From Dysgonomonas sp. PH5-45 (GTDB taxonomy: Bacteria; Bacteroidota; Bacteroidia; Bacteroidales; Dysgonomonadaceae), in contig NZ_JARXWE010000001.1 of assembly GCF_029893235.1 (NCBI RefSeq), positions 1-64,000 of the forward strand: a DNA stretch of 64,000 bases, given 5' to 3'. Below the pieces are notes generated by a model. It worked only from the letters and a program-made list of their open reading frames with translations. It was not told the origin of the DNA and searched no databases. The position numbers and the translations under genes were made by a program. Of this stretch, positions 36,073-45,142 are shown piece after piece (positions within the stretch are counted from its first letter, which is position 1; each line of letters opens with the position of its first letter).

Positions 36073-37047
36073 TTAATAAGCACGCTCCACAATATACTCT
36101 ACGGCATTTGTCAGAGCTTCTTTAACTTCTTTGTTTTCTATTTTTTCTATAAATACTTGCGCTTTAGCCTTATACTCGTCTATTTTGCTGTAAGCATAGT
36201 CAATGCCACCATTTTCGAGAGCAAAGTCAATAAGTATTTCTACATTTTCGTCGGTGAAATCGGCTTTCTTCAACACGTCTACCAAGAAGTCTACTTTTTT
36301 ACTGTTGGTAGATGTTTTCAAGGCATAAAGTAGCGGTAAGGTTACTTTTCCTTCACGTATGTCGTTGCCGGTTGGTTTACCCACATCATTCTTGAAATAA
36401 TCGAAAATATCGTCCCTCAGTTGAAAGCAAATACCCAGATTTTCGCCCAAACAGGTAAAATCTTTTATTGACTCTTCATCCCCTCCTGCCGATATAGCTC
36501 CTATCTTCATGCAAGTGGAAAGCAAAGATGCCGTTTTCTCCTTTATTACATTAAAATATTCGTTTTCGTCGAGAATAACTTCTTTTGCAAGCGACAATTG
36601 GTTCAACTCGCCCTCAGCCAGATTACGCCCCAGCATCGATACCGAAGATATAATTTCCAGATTGCTCGTCATCACACTCTTTATGAGTGCCGTAGATAAA
36701 AAATAATCGCCCGCCAGAACCGCAACCTTATTGTCGTAAACAGCATTTACCGAAGGATTGCCACGTCTCAGCAGGGATTCATCAACCACATCATCATGTA
36801 TCAGCGATGCGGTATGCAAAAGCTCTATTGTAACAGCCGACAGGTAAGCCGTATCGTTTATCTGTCCGCAAGCTTTTGCCGCCAACAGCAAAAGGGTTGG
36901 GCGTATGCGCTTCCCATCCGATTTCATTATATAATCAATAACACTCTGAATACGAATATTATCGCTAAACACCGATTCCCTAAAAAGTGAATTAAACTTT
37001 TCAAGTTCTTGTGCTATTGGTTTTGAAATTAAGGATTTTTTATCCAT
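36073..37047 (-). CDS. Polyprenyl diphosphate synthase (trans-isoprenyl)
   Basis: This is a 324-residue all-helical enzyme that condenses isopentenyl diphosphate units into a long-chain polyprenyl diphosphate, probably the side chain of menaquinone. The first aspartate-rich motif is LIHDDVVDESLLRRG and the second is LRDDIFDYFKND. GKRIRPTLLLLA near residue 50 is the usual substrate-binding segment. The chain length made cannot be read safely, so I give no symbol. It is transcribed away from polA, and a TAAATTTG element lies about 20 bp upstream of the start. Confidence 0.93.
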   Translation of the reverse strand: MDKKSLISKPIAQELEKFNSLFRESVFSDNIRIQSVIDYIMKSDGKRIRPTLLLLAAKACGQINDTAYLSAVTIELLHTASLIHDDVVDESLLRRGNPSVNAVYDNKVAVLAGDYFLSTALIKSVMTSNLEIISSVSMLGRNLAEGELNQLSLAKEVILDENEYFNVIKEKTASLLSTCMKIGAISAGGDEESIKDFTCLGENLGICFQLRDDIFDYFKNDVGKPTGNDIREGKVTLPLLYALKTSTNSKKVDFLVDVLKKADFTDENVEILIDFALENGGIDYAYSKIDEYKAKAQVFIEKIENKEVKEALTNAVEYIVERAY

Positions 37048-37067
37048 CGTTACATCTGATTGAGGTG

Positions 37068-37075
37068 CAAATTTA
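37068..37075 (-). promoter_or_regulatory. Candidate -7 element for the polyprenyl synthase gene
   Basis: TAAATTTG on the minus strand fits TAnnTTTG, 20 bp before the start. No TTG at -33 was seen. Confidence 0.45.
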
Positions 37076-37199
37076 TAAAATAATCAGATTTTAATAGCCA
37101 TATATTTGTAACTTTACAACAATAATCAGTAAAATAACCTTTTAGTACGAATTTTTGCTTTCATTATTCATGCTAAAGCTATACAGTACCGGAACAACC

Positions 37200-39971
37200 A
37201 TGAAATTATTTCTTTTAGATGCCTATGCGCTCATATACCGCTCGTACTACGCATTCATCAAAAATCCGAGGGTAAATTCGAAGGGGCTGAACACATCGGC
37301 AATTTTTGGCTTTGTGAACACGCTCGAAGAACTTCTACGCAAGGAAAATCCCACACATATAGCCGTAGCTTTCGATCCCGCGGGGCCAACTTTCCGTCAC
37401 GAGGCATACGAACAATATAAAGCCCAACGGCAAGAAACGCCCGAAGATATAAAGCGGGCTGTGCCCATCATCAAACAAATTATCGGCGCATACAACATCA
37501 AATTGGTTGAAGTGCCCCGTTACGAAGCCGACGATGTGATAGGAACATTGGCAAAGAAAGCTGAGAAACTGGATTTCAACATCTATATGATGACACCCGA
37601 TAAAGATTACGGACAGCTCACCAGCTCCCGTATTTTTATGTACAAACCCAAATTTATGGGTAGTGGCTTCGATGTGTTAGACGATAAAGCGGTGATGGAA
37701 AAATATAATCTCACTTCTCCGATACAAATGATAGACCTGCTGGGATTGATGGGCGACTCGTCCGACAACATTCCGGGATGTCCGGGCGTGGGACTGAAAA
37801 CAGCCGAAAAACTAATCACAGAATATGGCTCCATAGAAAACATACTGGAAAATACCCATCAGATGAAAGGGAGCATAAAAACAAAATTGGAAGAGAACAA
37901 AGAGCAAATCATTTTCTCTAAATTTTTGGCAACCATAAAAACCGATGTCCCTATCGATTTTGACGAAAAAGAATTTGAGCGAAAAAATGTAAACGAAAAA
38001 GAACTCGAAAAAATTTTCGAAGAGCTTGAATTCCGAAATCTCCTTAACCGAGTTTTGAAAAAAGAACCAAAACCCATCGTCACCAAAAATGTGCCTCAAC
38101 AAGGCTCCCTCTTCGAAGAATTTACGAGCAACGAGACGGAAGAAAAAAAATATTCGAATCTCACGGAGTTAAAAGACATTCCTCATAAATATCATTTTGT
38201 TGATAATGAGGATGAAATGCGTCAATTATCGACCAAAATATCAGGTTGTGAATTTTGTTCGTTCGACACCGAAACCACCGGCGTTGACCCTATAAGCAGT
38301 CAGTTGGTAGGTATGTCGTTTGCCATGGACGAAAACGAAGCATATTATGTGCCCGTTTCCAAAAATTTTGACGAAGCGAAGAAACAAGTCGAAATTTTCA
38401 AAGATTTTCTCGAAAACGAAAATATTGTTAAAATAGGACAAAACATAAAATACGATATCGTTGTTCTGAAAAAATATGGAATCAACGTCTGCGGAAAACT
38501 TTTCGATACCATGATTGCCCATTATTTGCTGAATCCTGAACTCAGGCATAATATGGATTACATGGCCGAAACGTATCTCTCTTATCAGACCATACATATA
38601 GACCAACTGATTGGCGCACGCGGAAAAAACCAGTTGAATATGCGCGATATTCCACAAGAAAAGATCTGCGATTATGCCTGCGAAGATGCTGATGTAACCC
38701 TCAAACTAAAAAATATCCTTGAAAAGGAAATAGAGAAAAACAATCTCAGCAACCTTCTTTATAATATCGAGATGCCTCTCGTATATGTGCTTGCCGATAT
38801 GGAAAATACAGGTGTATTGCTTGATACAAAAGCTCTTAAAGAGTCATCGACCGTTATTGCTAACGAACTTGTTGCCCTCGAAAAAGAAATCCACACAATG
38901 GCAGGAACCGACTTCAATGTAAACTCTGCAAAACAAGTGGGTGAAGTTCTTTTCGACAAAATGAAGGTGGTTGAAAAAGCAAAAAAAACCAAGACAGGGC
39001 AATACACCACCAGCGAGGAAGTGTTGGAAAGTATAAAAGACCGACACCCCATCATAGGCAAAATTCTGGAATACCGGGGACTGAAAAAACTACTCAGCAC
39101 TTACATAGATGCCCTGCCACAACTTATCAGCCCGGTGGATGGGAAAGTACATACATCTTATAATCAGACTATTACAGCAACAGGACGTTTGAGTTCGAGT
39201 AATCCTAATTTGCAAAATATTCCTATCCGTGATTCGCAAGGTAAAGAAATTCGCCGTGCATTCATTGCCGAAGAAGGATGTACTTTCTTTTCGGCCGACT
39301 ATTCGCAGATAGAACTCCGCATCATGGCACATCTTAGTCAAGACCGGAACATGCTTGATGCCTTCAATAGCGGAGAAGACATACATGCCGCCACAGCTGC
39401 CAAAATATATAAAATACCTATCAGTCAAGTAACTTCCGATATGCGCCGCAAAGCAAAAACAGCTAATTTCGGCATCATCTACGGCATATCGGTATTCGGC
39501 CTTGCCGAACGTTTGGGAGTGCCTCGCTCCGAAGCCAAAGAACTGATTGACGGATATTTCGATACCTATCCACAGGTGAAAGAATATATGGACAAAAGCA
39601 TAAAAGTGGCACAGGAGAAAGGTTATGTAGAAACCATATTCGGCCGGAAGCGGTATTTGCCCGATATTAGTTCGCGCAACGCAATAGTAAGGGGTTATGC
39701 CGAACGAAATGCCATCAATGCTCCCATACAGGGCAGCGCGGCCGACATCATAAAAATAGCCATGAACAAGATTTATGAACGATTCAGGAAAGAAAAAGTA
39801 CGTTCCGAAATGATTCTTCAGGTGCATGACGAACTTAACTTTAATGTCTGTAACGACGAATTGCCCCATGTGCAACAAATAGTGACCCAAGAAATGGAAA
39901 AGGCCACTACCCTCGTTGTTCCCCTGAAAGTAGATACAGGCACAGGAAACAATTGGTTGGAAGCACATTAA
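37200..39971 (+). CDS. polA: DNA polymerase I
   Basis: PolA fills gaps and removes RNA primers during lagging-strand synthesis and repair. The protein has 923 residues from the ATG at 37200; the earlier in-frame ATG at 37155 adds a stretch not typical of the family. The 5'-3' exonuclease starts KLFLLDAYALIYRSYYAF and has YEADDVIGTLA and LMGDSSDNIPG. The 3'-5' proofreading domain has CSFDTETTGVDP and YACEDADVTLKL, so its acidic residues look intact. The polymerase part has SADYSQIELRIMAH, RRKAKTANFGIIYGIS and the final VHDELNF. Three small genes follow closely on the same strand. Confidence 0.97.
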   Translation: MKLFLLDAYALIYRSYYAFIKNPRVNSKGLNTSAIFGFVNTLEELLRKENPTHIAVAFDPAGPTFRHEAYEQYKAQRQETPEDIKRAVPIIKQIIGAYNIKLVEVPRYEADDVIGTLAKKAEKLDFNIYMMTPDKDYGQLTSSRIFMYKPKFMGSGFDVLDDKAVMEKYNLTSPIQMIDLLGLMGDSSDNIPGCPGVGLKTAEKLITEYGSIENILENTHQMKGSIKTKLEENKEQIIFSKFLATIKTDVPIDFDEKEFERKNVNEKELEKIFEELEFRNLLNRVLKKEPKPIVTKNVPQQGSLFEEFTSNETEEKKYSNLTELKDIPHKYHFVDNEDEMRQLSTKISGCEFCSFDTETTGVDPISSQLVGMSFAMDENEAYYVPVSKNFDEAKKQVEIFKDFLENENIVKIGQNIKYDIVVLKKYGINVCGKLFDTMIAHYLLNPELRHNMDYMAETYLSYQTIHIDQLIGARGKNQLNMRDIPQEKICDYACEDADVTLKLKNILEKEIEKNNLSNLLYNIEMPLVYVLADMENTGVLLDTKALKESSTVIANELVALEKEIHTMAGTDFNVNSAKQVGEVLFDKMKVVEKAKKTKTGQYTTSEEVLESIKDRHPIIGKILEYRGLKKLLSTYIDALPQLISPVDGKVHTSYNQTITATGRLSSSNPNLQNIPIRDSQGKEIRRAFIAEEGCTFFSADYSQIELRIMAHLSQDRNMLDAFNSGEDIHAATAAKIYKIPISQVTSDMRRKAKTANFGIIYGISVFGLAERLGVPRSEAKELIDGYFDTYPQVKEYMDKSIKVAQEKGYVETIFGRKRYLPDISSRNAIVRGYAERNAINAPIQGSAADIIKIAMNKIYERFRKEKVRSEMILQVHDELNFNVCNDELPHVQQIVTQEMEKATTLVVPLKVDTGTGNNWLEAH

Positions 39972-39990
39972 ATAAGACAAGCAATAAATC

Positions 39991-40434
39991 ATGCTCGATT
40001 TTCTGGTAGAATATGGCTATATAGGCTTGTTTTTAGCGTCTTTTCTGGCAGCCACTATCCTACCCTTCGGTTCGGAATTCGTGTTTGCGGGAGTCATAGC
40101 TTTGGGCCTCGATTCGTGGGTCTGCATAGCAATTGCCACCGTTGGAAACTGGCTGGGCGGTATGACAAATTATTATCTGGGAAGGCTCGGAAAAACCGAG
40201 TGGATAGAAAAATACCTGAAAGTAAAAAAAGAAAAAATAGATAAAATTCATACATGGCTCGAAGGCAAAGGCGCAGCGATGGCTTTTTTCAGCTTTCTGC
40301 CTGTTGTAGGCGATGTTATAGCCATAGCTTTGGGATACATGCGTGCGAATGTTTATATAGTAAACATCAGTATGCTGATAGGAAAATTTGCGCGATATTT
40401 GATAATAGCATACGGAATGAAACTTATTTTTTAA
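39991..40434 (+). CDS. YqaA-type DedA/SNARE-associated small membrane protein
   Basis: This is a 147-residue inner-membrane protein of the VTT/DedA superfamily. It has about four hydrophobic stretches and the typical segments LASFLAATILPFGSEFVFAG, GNWLGGMTNYYLGRLG, and a proline/glycine-containing FFSFLPVVGDVIAIALGY. Larger DedA relatives move undecaprenyl phosphate or lipids between leaflets; the role of this short class is not settled. It lies 19 bp after polA and 29 bp before the radical SAM gene. Confidence 0.88.
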   Translation: MLDFLVEYGYIGLFLASFLAATILPFGSEFVFAGVIALGLDSWVCIAIATVGNWLGGMTNYYLGRLGKTEWIEKYLKVKKEKIDKIHTWLEGKGAAMAFFSFLPVVGDVIAIALGYMRANVYIVNISMLIGKFARYLIIAYGMKLIF

Positions 40435-40463
40435 AGAAAAAAACAATATAATATTTAATAGAA

Positions 40464-41243
40464 ATGGCAACCATATTATTCGATGAAATAGTTTTCGGCC
40501 CCATTCATAGTCGCCGGTTGGGTAGTTCGCTGGGAATAAATCTTTTACCTTATAACGGAAAGGTATGCTCGTTCGATTGTATTTACTGCGAATGCGGATA
40601 TAACAAAGATTTCAGAACCAAGACTCCCCTACCCTCGCTCGAAGAATTTAAGGCGGCTCTGCATGCAAAACTCGAACAATTGAAAAAAGAAGGTACAACA
40701 CCCGACGTTATAACCTTTTCGGGCAATGGCGAACCCACCATGCACCCGGATTTTGAAGAGATAATAGATTATACCATCCAAATGAGAGATCAGTATATTC
40801 CTACCACTAAGATAAGCGTCTTGACCAACGCCATGAATATTGGTAAGGAAAAAACATTCAACGCCCTCCGGAAAGTGGATAACAACATACTGAAACTCGA
40901 CTCAGCTTTCATTGAAACCGTAAGGCTTATTGACCAACCCGTATCGGTAAATTACAGTGTAGAAAAGCAAGTAGAGTTGTTCAAAAAATTTGAAGGAAAC
41001 TTTATACTTCAAACTATGTTCCTACGTGGTATGCACGACGGAAAAACAGTAGATAACACAACCGAAGCGGAAATATCGGCATGGATCAAAATAATAAAAG
41101 AAACCAAGCCTCGTGAAGTAATGATATACACCGTAGACCGCGAAACTCCCGAAAAAAACCTTCGGAAAGTACCCATCGAAGAACTAAAGCAAATAGCTAA
41201 GCGAGTGGAAGAATTAGGTATCAAAACCATTGTTGCAGGCTGA
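40464..41243 (+). CDS. Radical SAM protein
   Basis: This is a 259-residue cytosolic radical S-adenosylmethionine enzyme. The [4Fe-4S] motif CSFDCIYC uses Cys35, Cys39 and Cys42. TFSGNGEPTMHPDF follows as the SAM-binding GGE-like segment, and LDSAFIETV and ILQTMFLRG are typical of the COG0731-type group. There is no second cluster motif. The reaction is not known for this group. The position in a tight run with polA and the DedA-like gene suggests co-transcription without implying function. Confidence 0.9.
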   Translation: MATILFDEIVFGPIHSRRLGSSLGINLLPYNGKVCSFDCIYCECGYNKDFRTKTPLPSLEEFKAALHAKLEQLKKEGTTPDVITFSGNGEPTMHPDFEEIIDYTIQMRDQYIPTTKISVLTNAMNIGKEKTFNALRKVDNNILKLDSAFIETVRLIDQPVSVNYSVEKQVELFKKFEGNFILQTMFLRGMHDGKTVDNTTEAEISAWIKIIKETKPREVMIYTVDRETPEKNLRKVPIEELKQIAKRVEELGIKTIVAG

Positions 41244-41278
41244 TATTTTAACAAATTAAAAAAAGTAAAAAACATAAT

Positions 41279-41830
41279 ATGGTAACAATAATTTTGGCTC
41301 ATCCTTGGCATGGCAGCTTCAATAAAGCCATTTTGGATGTTATAACAAAAAAATACGATATCGAAAATACTGATTATCAGATAATAGACTTATACAAAGA
41401 TAACTTCAATCCGGTACTTACCGAAGCCGAACTGGAACTGTATTCGAAAGGTGAATATTTAGATCCCCTTGTTGGTAAATACCAAACAATTATAAAAGAA
41501 ACAGACAAGCTAATCTTTATCTTCCCTATCTGGTGGAGCACTATGCCGGCAATACTAAAAGGCTTTTTCGATAAGGTATTGTTAGTAAACTTTTCGCACA
41601 GCTATGCCAATGGATGGACACCGTTGCTCAACATAAAAAGTTCGGTTGTTGTTACCACAAGCGAAAGCCCTACCGAAAATTTTAAAACATCTATCGAAAA
41701 CAACTTCATAAAAGCTATGTTAAATCCTGTGGGAATCGGCAATACAACATGGATTAACTGCCAACAAACAAGCCATGGAAGCAACGAAAACAGAGTAGAG
41801 TTCTTAAATAAGGTACAAAAAACCGTTTAA
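41279..41830 (+). CDS. Flavodoxin-fold NAD(P)H oxidoreductase (KefF/MdaB/NQO-like)
   Basis: This 183-residue protein has a flavodoxin-like fold that should bind FMN or FAD and reduce quinones or similar acceptors. It shows the family start TIILAHPWHGSFNKAILD, IIDLYKDNFNPVL, and the conserved FIFPIWWSTMPAILKGFFDKV with the aromatic flavin contact. The C-terminal YANGWTPLLNIKSSVVVTTS is also typical. The physiological substrate is unknown. It ends the polA run, and a strong terminator follows. Confidence 0.9.
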   Translation: MVTIILAHPWHGSFNKAILDVITKKYDIENTDYQIIDLYKDNFNPVLTEAELELYSKGEYLDPLVGKYQTIIKETDKLIFIFPIWWSTMPAILKGFFDKVLLVNFSHSYANGWTPLLNIKSSVVVTTSESPTENFKTSIENNFIKAMLNPVGIGNTTWINCQQTSHGSNENRVEFLNKVQKTV

Positions 41831-41851
41831 CACACATAACCAACAAAAAAG

Positions 41852-41890
41852 AATAGCCTGATAAGACGAACACTTATCAGGCTATTTTAT
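41852..41890. terminator. Bidirectional intrinsic terminator
   Basis: AATAGCCTGATAA (41852-41864) pairs perfectly with TTATCAGGCTATT (41874-41886). It lies between two convergent genes, the oxidoreductase and the M48 peptidase, and can stop both. Confidence 0.85.
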
Positions 41891-41914
41891 TATAAGGAGA
41901 GCGTTTAATCTCTC

Positions 41915-42712
41915 TTATTTCATCTTATTCAATGTAGCGATACGTTTGTCAAGATTTGGGTGAGTAGAGAACAGTCTGTTAATTTTGCTGTCGGACGACG
42001 ATGCGCCTGCTTCTTGTTGCAATTTCAACAAATTACCCAACGACGATGCCATAGCTTTTGGATCGGCACTTGCTTTTTTCATAAACTCAAAACCATATTT
42101 ATCGGCTGCATATTCTTGTTTTTGAGAGAATTGTGCATTACCTAAAGCTTCGCTCAACTCGCCAAGTTGCGAATTGTTCAAAGAAGCAACCTTACCTCCT
42201 GCCGACGAAGCAGCATCTCTAAGAGCCGAAGCAAGTAACGCTGTTTTGAAAGCGTCTTTAGAATCTTTGTTGGCAACGTGACCTATTTCGTGGCCGATAA
42301 TCGCCAGAATTTCGTCGTCGGTCATGATATCCATCAAACCGGCAAAAACACGAATACTACCATTAGCACAAGCAAAAGCGTTGATATCTACAACATAGTA
42401 AGCCTGAATGTCGAGCTTCATTCCATTAACTTCTTTAATGGGCACTCTTTCTACAATTTTAGCCAAACGGGTAGCTACGGCTTTCATTCCTGCGTCTTTG
42501 TCGGTTACTTTACAAAGTGGGTTATTAGCGTCCGACCAATCCATATACTCTTGCGCATAACCAGCAATTTCAGCATCGGTTAAGGTAAATGCTTTAGCTG
42601 TTTTAAGCGCCGCATTAGCTGTTTTGTCACTAATTTTAATTTTTCCGAATTGCGCATTCGCTGCAAGGCTGAATACAGCAACAAAACTTAATGATAGAAG
42701 AATTTTTTTCAT
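41915..42712 (-). CDS. M48-family periplasmic zinc metallopeptidase
   Basis: The 265-residue precursor has a signal peptide (ILLSLSFVAVFSLAANAQ). The Zn-binding HExxH is in IIGHEIGHVANKD, and the third ligand region is EYAADKYGFEFMKKA. The C-terminal LFSTHPNLDKRIATL is the usual M48 end motif. Related proteins (LoiP, BepA and YcaL type) degrade or help fold outer-membrane proteins. The protein is probably periplasmic; no lipobox is seen. It stands alone, convergent with the polA run, with a good -7 element upstream. Confidence 0.92.
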   Translation of the reverse strand: MKKILLSLSFVAVFSLAANAQFGKIKISDKTANAALKTAKAFTLTDAEIAGYAQEYMDWSDANNPLCKVTDKDAGMKAVATRLAKIVERVPIKEVNGMKLDIQAYYVVDINAFACANGSIRVFAGLMDIMTDDEILAIIGHEIGHVANKDSKDAFKTALLASALRDAASSAGGKVASLNNSQLGELSEALGNAQFSQKQEYAADKYGFEFMKKASADPKAMASSLGNLLKLQQEAGASSSDSKINRLFSTHPNLDKRIATLNKMK

Positions 42713-42786
42713 TGTTAGTAAAGATTTTGTGTACTAATATATTTAGTAAATTAAAAAATGTTCTGCCTTGTTAAAAAACAATGCTA

Positions 42787-42794
42787 CAAAGATA
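42787..42794 (-). promoter_or_regulatory. Candidate -7 element for the M48 peptidase gene
   Basis: TATCTTTG on the minus strand fits TAnnTTTG, about 75 bp before the start codon. Confidence 0.45.
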
Positions 42795-43441
42795 ATTTAA
42801 AATATGTGGTAAATAAAAATAAATCCGTCAATTTATCAACCTGTTCCCAACGGATTATTATTTATATATATTTTTAAATTCAAAAAATTAATATCGTAGT
42901 GATAATAGACTGTTAATTGTGTTGATATTTAAATGCTGGTTTTCTTGTTTCTTTTGTTATTAAAACGAGAAGTTCGGCTTTCATTAGGTTATTAACTTCT
43001 ACTTGTTTGGTTAACTTGCTTTGTGTTTGATATATTACAGTTTTTATTAAAATATTGTTGATAAACCTAAGTGTTCAAAAATATTGTTCGAATGTTTCGT
43101 TGTCTGTGGTTGAAAACCATATAAAACATCGTATGAAACATTTGTGTTAATTATTTTCGGGTATAGAAATCAATTTTATATATGAAAATATAATCCGGAA
43201 GTCAATGCACATTCTTTCATTTTTTATGTGGTATTTTTCAACAATATTTGAACATCGATTTGTTGATAAAATGTTTAAATAGGGTAGGGGAAAAGGAAAA
43301 TATATAATGCGGTGCAAACGGTTTAGCATGGTATATTAAAGTATAAAATAAAATTAATGCAAATTACAGAAAAAACTTTGAAATACAGGCGAAAACAAAA
43401 GAGTTAAATTATTACAAGAAGTGTAGCCGGAGGGAGTAAAA
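42795..43441. other. Long AT-rich intergenic region
   Basis: About 650 bp without a credible gene on either strand lie here, in a spacer of 840 bp between the M48 peptidase and aquaporin genes. The longest leftward frame (60 codons near 43147-43329) has no family features. One nested hairpin is noted separately. The rest is low-complexity A/T sequence with poly-A tracts. Confidence 0.5.
43091..43142. other. Nested hairpin in the aquaporin upstream region
   Basis: AATGTTTC (43091-43098) pairs with GAAACATT (43135-43142). Inside them TGGTT-GAA-AACCA (43107-43119) forms a smaller stem. No T-run follows. It could be part of a small RNA or a protein-binding site; nothing further can be said. Confidence 0.35.
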
Positions 43442-43473
43442 TTTGAATGCAGTAATATTTTTATATATATTTG
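43442..43473 (+). promoter_or_regulatory. Promoter of the aquaporin gene
   Basis: TTTG at 43442-43445, exactly 20 bp, and TATATTTG at 43466-43473: a full match to the Bacteroidota housekeeping promoter, leaving an untranslated leader of about 70 nt. Confidence 0.65.
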
Positions 43474-43553
43474 GAAATATTTAACACACACTTTTTAAGT
43501 TTTAAACGTTTAAAATAAAGTAAACAGATTATTAATTAATATCGTTTTAAATC

Positions 43554-44228
43554 ATGAAAAAATACTTTGCAGAGCTTATAGGTACAATGGTTTTAGTGTT
43601 GATGGGTTGTGGCGCGGCTGTTTTTGCGGGTGCCGATCAGCCTTTTGCCAGCGTAGGTACGTTGGGTGTGGCTTTTGCCTTTGGGCTTGCCGTTGTGGCA
43701 ATGGCCTACTCCATTGGGAAGGTATCGGGTTGCCATATCAATCCGGCAATCACATTCGGGATGCTTGTATCGAAACGTATATCGGGTAAGGACGCGGCCA
43801 TGTACATGGTTTTTCAGGTGATAGGTGCTATATTGGGTTCTGCCATACTATATGTATTGGCTAAAGATAGTGGTTCAGAAACTACCTTAACGGGGTCGAA
43901 CGGTTATACCGAATTGCTGCCTGCATTTGTAGCCGAAACAGTGTTCACTTTTGTTTTCCTTATAGTAGTTTTGGGTGTTACCTCCAAGGGGGCATTAAAC
44001 AACTTTGCAGGTTTGGCAATAGGTCTTTCGCTTGTGCTGATACACATTGTTTGTATTCCTATTACAGGTACATCGGTTAATCCGGCTCGTAGCATTGGCC
44101 CTGCTTTGTTCGATGCGATTGAAGGCGGTAAAGCCCTTTCACAGCTTTGGTTATTTATTGTAGCTCCGCTTTTGGGTGCGGCTTTGGCTGCCTTTGCATG
44201 GAAAGCGATAGATACAGAAAAAGAATAA
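43554..44228 (+). CDS. aqpZ: Aquaporin (MIP family, AqpZ-like)
   Basis: This is a 224-residue six-helix channel of the major intrinsic protein family that lets water (and perhaps small solutes) cross the inner membrane. Both pore motifs are intact: GCHINPAITFG after helix 2 and TSVNPARSIGP after helix 5. The start KKYFAELIGTMVLVLMGCGAAVF is typical of the AqpZ group. The Arg following the second NPA is the selectivity-filter residue, and the first half has His in its filter-like AFAFGLAVVAMAY context, as in water-specific members. It is monocistronic, with its own promoter and terminator. Confidence 0.93.
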   Translation: MKKYFAELIGTMVLVLMGCGAAVFAGADQPFASVGTLGVAFAFGLAVVAMAYSIGKVSGCHINPAITFGMLVSKRISGKDAAMYMVFQVIGAILGSAILYVLAKDSGSETTLTGSNGYTELLPAFVAETVFTFVFLIVVLGVTSKGALNNFAGLAIGLSLVLIHIVCIPITGTSVNPARSIGPALFDAIEGGKALSQLWLFIVAPLLGAALAAFAWKAIDTEKE

Positions 44229-44253
44229 AAAATAATTTCTACAATAAAAGCGC

Positions 44254-44287
44254 GGTTATCTTTGTTATGAAGATAACCGTTTTTTTG
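44254..44287 (+). terminator. Intrinsic terminator after aquaporin
   Basis: CGGTTATCTT (44254-44263) pairs with AAGATAACCG (44271-44280), then TTTTTT. It is a clean plus-strand terminator. Confidence 0.88.
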
Positions 44288-44300
44288 TGGTGGAATACTG

Positions 44301-44308
44301 TATTTTTG
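44301..44308 (+). promoter_or_regulatory. Candidate -7 element for tcdA
   Basis: TATTTTTG fits TAnnTTTG, 24 bp before the tcdA start and just after the aquaporin terminator. Confidence 0.5.
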
Positions 44309-44332
44309 CAGTTTAATCAATATTGTTTGTAC

Positions 44333-45094
44333 ATGGATACATCTGGAGATATTTTTAAACGTACGGAGCTTTTGCTTGGTAGTGAGGTGATGGAAAAAAT
44401 AACTCATACGCGCGTCATTATTTTTGGCGTGGGTGGGGTAGGGAGCTGGTGTGCCGAAAGCTTGGTGCGTTCGGGCATAAAGCACCTCACTATTGTCGAT
44501 TCCGACAGTGTATGCGCCACTAACATTAACCGCCAGCTGATGGCAACTACCCGAACCGTTGGGCAAGCCAAAGTTGATGTACTGAAAACCAGATTGCTCG
44601 AAATCAACCCCAACGCCCAAATCGTTGCCTTGCAGAAGATTTATAGCGAAGATTCGGCCGCAAGCTTCGAACTTGATACCTACCATTACATTATTGATGC
44701 CATAGACAGCCTCCGGAACAAAATCCATCTGATACAGACAGCCACACGGACGCCTGCCGTCTTCTTTTCGTCGATGGGTGCGGCTCTGAAGATGGACTCT
44801 CAAAAAATCCGTGTCGATGAGTTCTGGAAGGTGAAAGGCTGCCCCCTCGGAGCCGCATTGCGCCGTAGACTTCGTAAGGCGGAAAAACCTGCAAAAAAAT
44901 TTCTGTGTGTGTATAGCGAAGAAGTTCTTGAAAACAAAGGTAAAGATTCGTTTACCGAAAGCCCGAATCCCGATAACGCTCTCCACGATTGGAATGCCAC
45001 GAAAGCCCAAACAAACGGCACAGTGGCACACATCACGGCGATTTTTGGTTTCACCCTTGCAGGTTTGGTTATGCAGGATATTTGTAAAAGTTAA
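44333..45094 (+). CDS. tcdA: tRNA threonylcarbamoyladenosine dehydratase (ThiF/E1-like)
   Basis: TcdA uses ATP to cyclise t6A at position 37 of ANN-decoding tRNAs to ct6A. The protein has 253 residues from the ATG at 44333. The open frame extends upstream through the aquaporin terminator, which cannot be coding. The E1-like Rossmann motif is IFGVGGVGSWCAESLVRSG. VDSDSVCATNINRQLMAT holds the conserved Asp and Arg. YIIDAIDSLRNKIHLI and SSMGAALKMD follow, and GTVAHITAIFGFTLAG closes the domain. The family as a whole activates C-terminal carboxylates; the TcdA/CsdL subgroup is the best fit by length and ends. Confidence 0.92.
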   Translation: MDTSGDIFKRTELLLGSEVMEKITHTRVIIFGVGGVGSWCAESLVRSGIKHLTIVDSDSVCATNINRQLMATTRTVGQAKVDVLKTRLLEINPNAQIVALQKIYSEDSAASFELDTYHYIIDAIDSLRNKIHLIQTATRTPAVFFSSMGAALKMDSQKIRVDEFWKVKGCPLGAALRRRLRKAEKPAKKFLCVYSEEVLENKGKDSFTESPNPDNALHDWNATKAQTNGTVAHITAIFGFTLAGLVMQDICKS

Positions 45095-45142
45095 AGGCAC
45101 TGTATTTATTAATAAATATTTGATTTAAAGATAACAACGCTC

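Noticed and set aside
44147..44332. N-terminal extension of tcdA
   Set aside because: The open frame begins within aquaporin and passes through its terminator and a promoter element; the ThiF-family start fits the ATG at 44333.
43904..45100. 398-codon minus-strand frame across aquaporin, a terminator and tcdA
   Set aside because: It runs through two intact genes and an intrinsic terminator, and has no recognisable features.
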